From Chionoecetes opilio (Eukaryota; Arthropoda; Malacostraca; Decapoda; Majidae), in assembly GCA_016584305.1 (NCBI GenBank), contig JACEEZ010009539.1:285001-349000 (forward strand): a stretch of DNA of 64,000 nt. Direction: 5' to 3'. The notes beneath the pieces were generated by a model that saw nothing but the letters and a program-made list of their open reading frames with translations, searched no databases and was not told where the DNA came from. The position numbers were made by a program, and so were the translations under genes. Positions 58,157 to 64,000 of the stretch are shown here, one piece after another (positions within the stretch are counted from its first letter, which is position 1; every line of letters starts with the position of its first letter).

Positions 58157-58489
58157 CTTCGCGCATACACTCCGACCGCGCTTACGACTTAACTGCTTGT
58201 TATATACTTTCGCTACCCTGTTACTTGGTCAATATATATACCTTATTAATTCGTTGATCAAGTATTTAATTTCAACCCTAATATAATGGTGGAGCGTTGT
58301 TTTCTCCTGGCCTTCCGATGAGAAATATACCGGCTCTGTCTCCTCTTCTTGGCGTATGTGTAGGACAGATTTCTGCCTTTGCTCACTACCACCTCTGTTC
58401 CTGTCGGGACCCCACCGCCACCCAGTGATTTGTGGCTTGCAACCATGGCTGTTTAAATGCACTGTTCTGCTGTCATCATAACGCTGTTT

Positions 58490-58583
58490 TTGATGAGTTC
58501 AACCCCTGTTCCAGCATAATCGTGCTGTGCCGGCCTTTGTGCCCTAAGGCTGAGGCCTAAGCCACTCCGCTCACCGCCTCCCT
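58490..58583 (-). mobile_element. Possible tRNA-derived SINE head
   Basis: The reverse complement of 58530-58583 reads ggaggcggtgagcggagtgg, close to the head of the SINE at 37110-37463, and is followed at tRNA-like distance by ggggttgaactc as a B box. The body does not match the other copies. It may be a related family. Confidence 0.45.
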
Positions 58584-58738
58584 CCTCACGGCTGTGTGAT
58601 ACGTAAGGAAGCTAGAGAACGAGGAAGGTGGTGTCGTATAGAAGCAGGGAATCCCGGCGCTATGCACTTGCTGGCTCTTAGATGGCGACACCGTCGCCTC
58701 TTCAGGAATGTAAACACAAAACACCTTTACGGGCCCAC

Positions 58739-58866
58739 ATGGCTACTGACACCCCAGACACAAGACTGCCGCCCGTCGCCTCTCGCTATTGCTGCTGTGT
58801 GTGTGTCAAGAAGAGACTTACACACCCTGGAGTGAGGCTGCATTTGTTCCCCAATGATGCCAGAAG
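58739..58866 (+). CDS. Putative first exon with THAP-like zinc finger
   Basis: From ATG at 58739 the frame reads about 42 codons, including SRYCCCVCVKKRLTHPGVRL and HLFPNDARR. This resembles the start of a THAP domain (YCCvxgC...GVxFHxFPxD). The exon would end at 58866 in front of AAG|GTATGTAAG, a strong splice donor. An upstream in-frame ATG exists at 58682. THAP domains bind DNA in host regulators and in P-element transposases. No second exon was found within the window, so the gene may be truncated, on hold in the large inverted repeat, or a chance frame. No poly-A or promoter element is clear. Confidence 0.4.
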
Positions 58867-59005
58867 GTATGTAAGTGTCGTTTGCAAGGATATTTCAGTC
58901 AATAAGAGAAAATCCAGCGTGACCAAATATCCTTTAAAACAAACATGACCGGTGTAGCGATCTCACCAGCTACCTTTTGCCCGAGTAGCTACACTGCACA
59001 AATAC

Positions 59006-59299
59006 GCACTGAAACACTGCTCCCTTGGTGAATAGTTGTTTGACAATGTATACCAATTCTGATCCTGGGTAAAACATGGTGGTAGCATTGAATGTAGAGT
59101 AGTAATTAAAGTAGAACATAGAACATTTCAAGCGAATGTGCCCTTGCCTAGAACACTACGTACCCTCCCCTTATACTGAAACACTGCTCCCTGGGTGAAT
59201 AATTGTTTGACAATATATTCGTTTTACCGAAGATCAGAATTGGTATACGTGTACTATATTGTCAAACAACTATTCACCCAGATAGCAGTGTTTCAGTAT
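59006..59299. repeat. Fold-back repeat, three copies of one arm
   Basis: The arm actgaaacactgctccctgg... occurs directly at 59006-59064 and 59177-59219 and inverted at 59230-59299. The last two form a hairpin of about 43-bp stem around 59219-59257. The first and last also pair through gtataccaattctgatc. Confidence 0.9.
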
Positions 59300-59746
59300 A
59301 CGGGTAGGGTAGGGTCTCTGTAGTAAGAGAGTACCGCCATTCATAGGCCCTATGTTAAACGCTACTGGGCGCCATCTTAGTGCTGGGGCCTCTCCATTCA
59401 CCCAAGACCCGCGGAAGTTCTCAAGGCATGACCCCGCAGTATATCATGTTATACATGTATAAAGGATATACTGTTATCTTTGGAAATGTTTGTTCTATAA
59501 GATTATCACATAAAACACAGTAAAACACATTAAATAAAGGTCATTATGCGACTGAAGAAATATGCATGAACTTAAAATTCACTTAAACGCGTCGTCATGT
59601 AAAAATTTGTGTGACAACTTATAAGATGGAATATATCAATAGCACCAGAATCTTATTAGCTTTCCATTGATATATTTCGTTTTCTGATAAATGCAGTAGT
59701 ACCATGCATAAATTAGCGTTAACTAAATAAATCGCCGCGGCGACCC

Positions 59747-59884
<138 letters not shown>

Positions 59885-60181
59885 ATGAACTTAATACATT
59901 GAAAACAGAAGGGGAGTTGATGTGCTAAAGTCCTGACTGGGACGCCAAGGACTATCTCTAGCAGTATTATATTTTATTCATGACAATAATTATACAAATA
60001 ATATGGAAAAAGTACAGCAATTCTCTACTATGAAATAATACTGATGCACGAGTGATTAAGAAATTATACTAACAACTATACGCTAATACACATAATATAA
60101 AGAAATTATACTAATATATTGATACACATATATATAAAGAAATTATACTAATGTATAACATTAATCTTATAATATAAATAT

Positions 60182-61760
60182 TTAGTCATTATTTATATTA
60201 CATGTTTCTATTGCGTTAGCTCCGCTTGCAGCCAGGCATTTACGCCCGATTTGAAGGCGTGCATGGAAGTGGTGAGGTGCAGGTCGGTCTGGCGCACCAA
60301 GGTGTTCCAGAGTCGACCATAGCGGGGTAGGAAGGAGCGGAGGTAATGTTCCGTCCTCGCGAAGATGGTCGATGTTGTGGGCCGCACGGGTAGAGTGGGA
60401 GGGCCTGGCCCGTGGGTTGAGGCGCAGCTCTGCTAGTTGTAGGAGCTGCATCCTGTGAGCCTTGTACATGACGCACATGCCTGCCACGTCACGCCGCTGC
60501 TGGAGAGGTTGAATGATCTGTGCAGCAGCCTCAGGGGCTTTCAGCCGGGCCAGCCGCTGGGCTCTGGCTTGAACCCGGTCAAGGAGGCGGAGGTATGACG
60601 GGGGGCAGGAGGACCATGCGAGGGGCGAGTATTCCATCAGGGAGCGGACTTGTGACTTGTAGAGTGTGCCGACTCCCTGAGCGTCCAGGAGGTGCGCGAC
60701 GCGTCGGATGCAGCTCAGTTACCAGGCAGCATCCTTGGCGACCTTCCTGACGTGGCTGGTGTATGTGAGGCCAGAGTCGAACTCCACCCCTAGAATGTTG
60801 ACTGACTCCTGGAGGTGTATTTTCTGCCTTCCAGGAGAATGGCGTGTTGGTCCCAGTTGACTGCATCTTGCCTGCGGGAGATGAGGACGGCTTGGGTCTT
60901 GTCTGGTGCAAAGGTGACTTGCCATCTCTTGCCCCAGGAGGCGATGCTCTGCAGTGCCTGGTTGATACGAATGACTGTGTTGTGGCGGTCACTCCTCTCA
61001 CAGGTGAATGTGAGAGTACAGTCGTCTGCGTACGCTCTTGCCTCAGGAATCAGCTGCAGGATGTCGTTGAAGTAAAACGTTCCATAGTAATGGCCCGAGT
61101 ACACTTCCTTGAGGGACACTGGCTTTGATAGCATTTTCAGAGGAGGTGTGATCATTCACCACCACGCGCAGAGTTCTTTCATGGAGGTAATCTTGCAGGA
61201 GGTGTAACAGGTCCCCACAGATCCCCAGGCTTCCCAGCTTGGTCAAGGGCGACGACGAAGGTGTCTTCGCCCCGATCTAGGGAGTGGTTCCAGGCTGCTG
61301 AGTGCAGGAGAAGAAGGTCTACTGCAGATCTCCCCTGTCGGAAGCCGAATTGCCGTGAATTTAGCAAGCGATGAGCGTCAAAAAATGTAGTGATTTTGGA
61401 GGCAATGATGGACTCAAGAACTTTCCCAGCAACGGAAAGGAGGGAAATGGGGCGGTAGTTCTGAGGATCGCCTCTGCTCTTCTTTTTGTGGATAGCACAG
61501 ACTCTCGCCACTTTCCACTCAGATGGCCACTGCTGAGATGAAAGGCACTCCCGGAAGATGGTAGCAAGAGGCACAGCAAGTTGTGAGGCGCATCTTTTCA
61601 GCAGGTGAGGGCTGATACTATCTGGTCCCAGCGCTTTCTTGGGATCAACTTGTTGAAGTTGTTGCAGCACCTCCTCCGTGGTAATGGTGATGTTCCCTAG
61701 GGCGGCCTTGGTTAGAACCGGAACTGTAGGAGGTTCACGTTCTGGGTCAGGAACGGTCAT
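60182..61760 (-). pseudogene. Jockey-like reverse transcriptase
   Basis: From 61760 the frames give PKKALGPDSISPHLLKRCAS, WPSEWKVARVCAIHKKK, YRPISLLSVAGKVLESII and FGFRQGRSAVDLLLLH. After a shift the 61246-61043 frame has ASVPQGSVLGPLLWNVLL (motif B). The 61155-60790 frame has ARAYADDCTLTF (catalytic YADD) and WQVTFAPDKTQAVLIS. The 60925 frame has VNILGVEFDSGLTY. The 60637-60182 frame is the C terminus, with VWN-like GTLPPLLPTPLWSTLEHLG. Motif A (about 61250-61275) reads FVVALDQAGK, so its usual second half is lost. At least four frameshifts. Confidence 0.85.
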
Positions 61761-61771
61761 CTTGGAGGAGA

Positions 61772-61774
<3 letters not shown>

Positions 61775-61841
<67 letters not shown>

Positions 61842-61880
61842 AGAGAGAGAGAGGGGAGGAGAGAGAGAGAGAGGAGAGAG
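61775..61880. repeat. (GA)n tract
   Basis: GA units with GGGA breaks at the 5' edge of the LINE; it adds a spurious SLSLSL N terminus to the RT frame. Confidence 0.95.
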
Positions 61881-61900
61881 AGTTACCAAAATACTTTTCT

Positions 61901-63180
<1,280 letters not shown>

Positions 63181-63239
63181 AGTATACAAGCAACAATCAA
63201 TCAATAAATCATATATAGAAAAGTCTTTTTGGTCTCTTC

Positions 63240-63378
63240 TCTCGTCATCTCTCGGGTTCCGGTCTCTCTCTCTCTCGCTCATCGCTACTCTGCCCCCTCA
63301 CATCTCGTCCTCTCGCTCTCGCTCTCTCTCTCCCTCTTCATATCTCTCTCACTCATATCTCTCTTCACTTCACCCTCA

Positions 63379-63410
<32 letters not shown>

Positions 63411-63568
63411 TTGCAGCGGAAGAGAGGAGAGAGAGGAGAGAGAGAGTGAGAGAGATGAGAGAGAGAGATGAGAAGAGGAAGAGATGTGAGAGAGAGAGAG
63501 AGGAGAGAGAGAGAGAAGAGAGATAGAGAGAGAGAGAGAGAGAGTAAGATAGAGAGAGAGAGAGAGCG
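63240..63568. repeat. Imperfect (CT)n then (GA)n, inverted
   Basis: CT-rich to about 63410, then GA-rich from 63420, the two halves being roughly complementary, so the tract could fold back. It borders the right arm of the large inverted repeat. Confidence 0.9.
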
Positions 63569-64000
63569 GGCCGACGCGGTGGATTTTATTTAGTTTAACG
63601 CTTATTTGCATGGTAATACTGCATTTATTCAGAAAACGAAAATATATCAAATGGAAGCTATAAAATTCTGCTTTTAGTTGATATTATTCCCATCTTATAA
63701 GTTGTCCGACAAAGTTTTACATGACGATTAGTTTAAGTGGAATTTTTAGTCATGCATATTTCTTCGGAGTCCGTCCTCATAATGACCTTTATTTCATGTG
63801 TTTTTACTACATGTATTTTATGTGATAATCTTGAGACAAAAATTTCCGAAGATATGTATATCCTTTATACATGTATAGCCATGATATACTGCGGGGGGTC
63901 ATGCGTGGGAGAACTTCACGGGTCTTGGGTGAATGGAGAGGCCCTGGCACTAACGTGCGCCCATAAATCGAGTTTGTCGCTACTCTATTATTCAAGGTAC

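Noticed and set aside
60520..60750. Plus-strand frames over the Jockey-like LINE (60520-61128)
   Set aside because: They are antisense shadows of the minus-strand RT; no motif on the plus strand.

Overview
This is almost certainly a piece of arthropod nuclear genome, most likely a decapod crustacean. The evidence is its density of dinucleotide repeats ((GA)n, (TA)n, (CATA)n), arthropod-type CCTAA/TTAGG pentamers scattered in it, several tRNA-headed SINEs, and RTE, CR1-like and Jockey-like LINEs. There are no rRNA genes, no CRISPR arrays and no bacterial-style operons. Nearly every recognisable protein is a decayed transposon protein. The only non-transposon exon candidate is a short THAP-like exon with a splice donor at 58739-58866, and even that could belong to a transposase gene.

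Layout. 1-1.6 kb: 3' part of a CR1/L2-type LINE. 1.8-6.5 kb: SINE body, RTE copy 1 with a 9-bp target duplication, an internally deleted Tc1-like element, and a CR1 fragment. 6.9-18.4 kb: one CR1-like LINE split by three DNA transposons, two of which carry further insertions. These are an IS630/Tc1-like element (7252-11655) holding a 5-bp-TSD element and a MITE, a TTAA element (12551-16013) holding a Harbinger-like element and a SINE, and a TA element (17506-18160). 19-23 kb: a SINE and three hAT-type elements, two nested in the third. 24.4-26.3 kb: a Jockey-like LINE broken by a fold-back mariner. 26.8-29.5 kb: CR1-like LINE (minus). 29.9-36 kb: Ty3/gypsy element (minus) with an env-like remnant, split by a long-TIR transposon with a clean 226-aa ORF. 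37-41.5 kb: a SINE, a 34-bp CCTAA-rich minisatellite, and unassigned sequence. 41.5-50.7 kb: a 9.2-kb Mutator-like element whose ends are inverted arrays of a 15-bp repeat, packed with nested elements. 51.7-57 kb: a 5.3-kb element with inverted ends of about 250 bp carrying one very large pseudogene with a FEN/XPG-like nuclease domain and a Cys-rich tail. 57-64 kb: repeats, a hAT MITE, the THAP-like exon, and a large inverted repeat (59.4/63.9 kb) that encloses a Jockey-like LINE and microsatellites and may run past the window.

The genes do not form a pathway. The region is a trap for mobile elements. The nesting order gives a relative insertion history, and for several insertions removing the element and one target copy restores the host ORF exactly, which confirms the boundaries. 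The most novel candidates are the FEN/XPG-like TIR element, the Mutator-like element with tandem-array termini, the long-TIR element at 34063-35572, and the unassigned 5-bp-TSD and TTAA elements. All family names come from reading motifs by eye. No database search was run.
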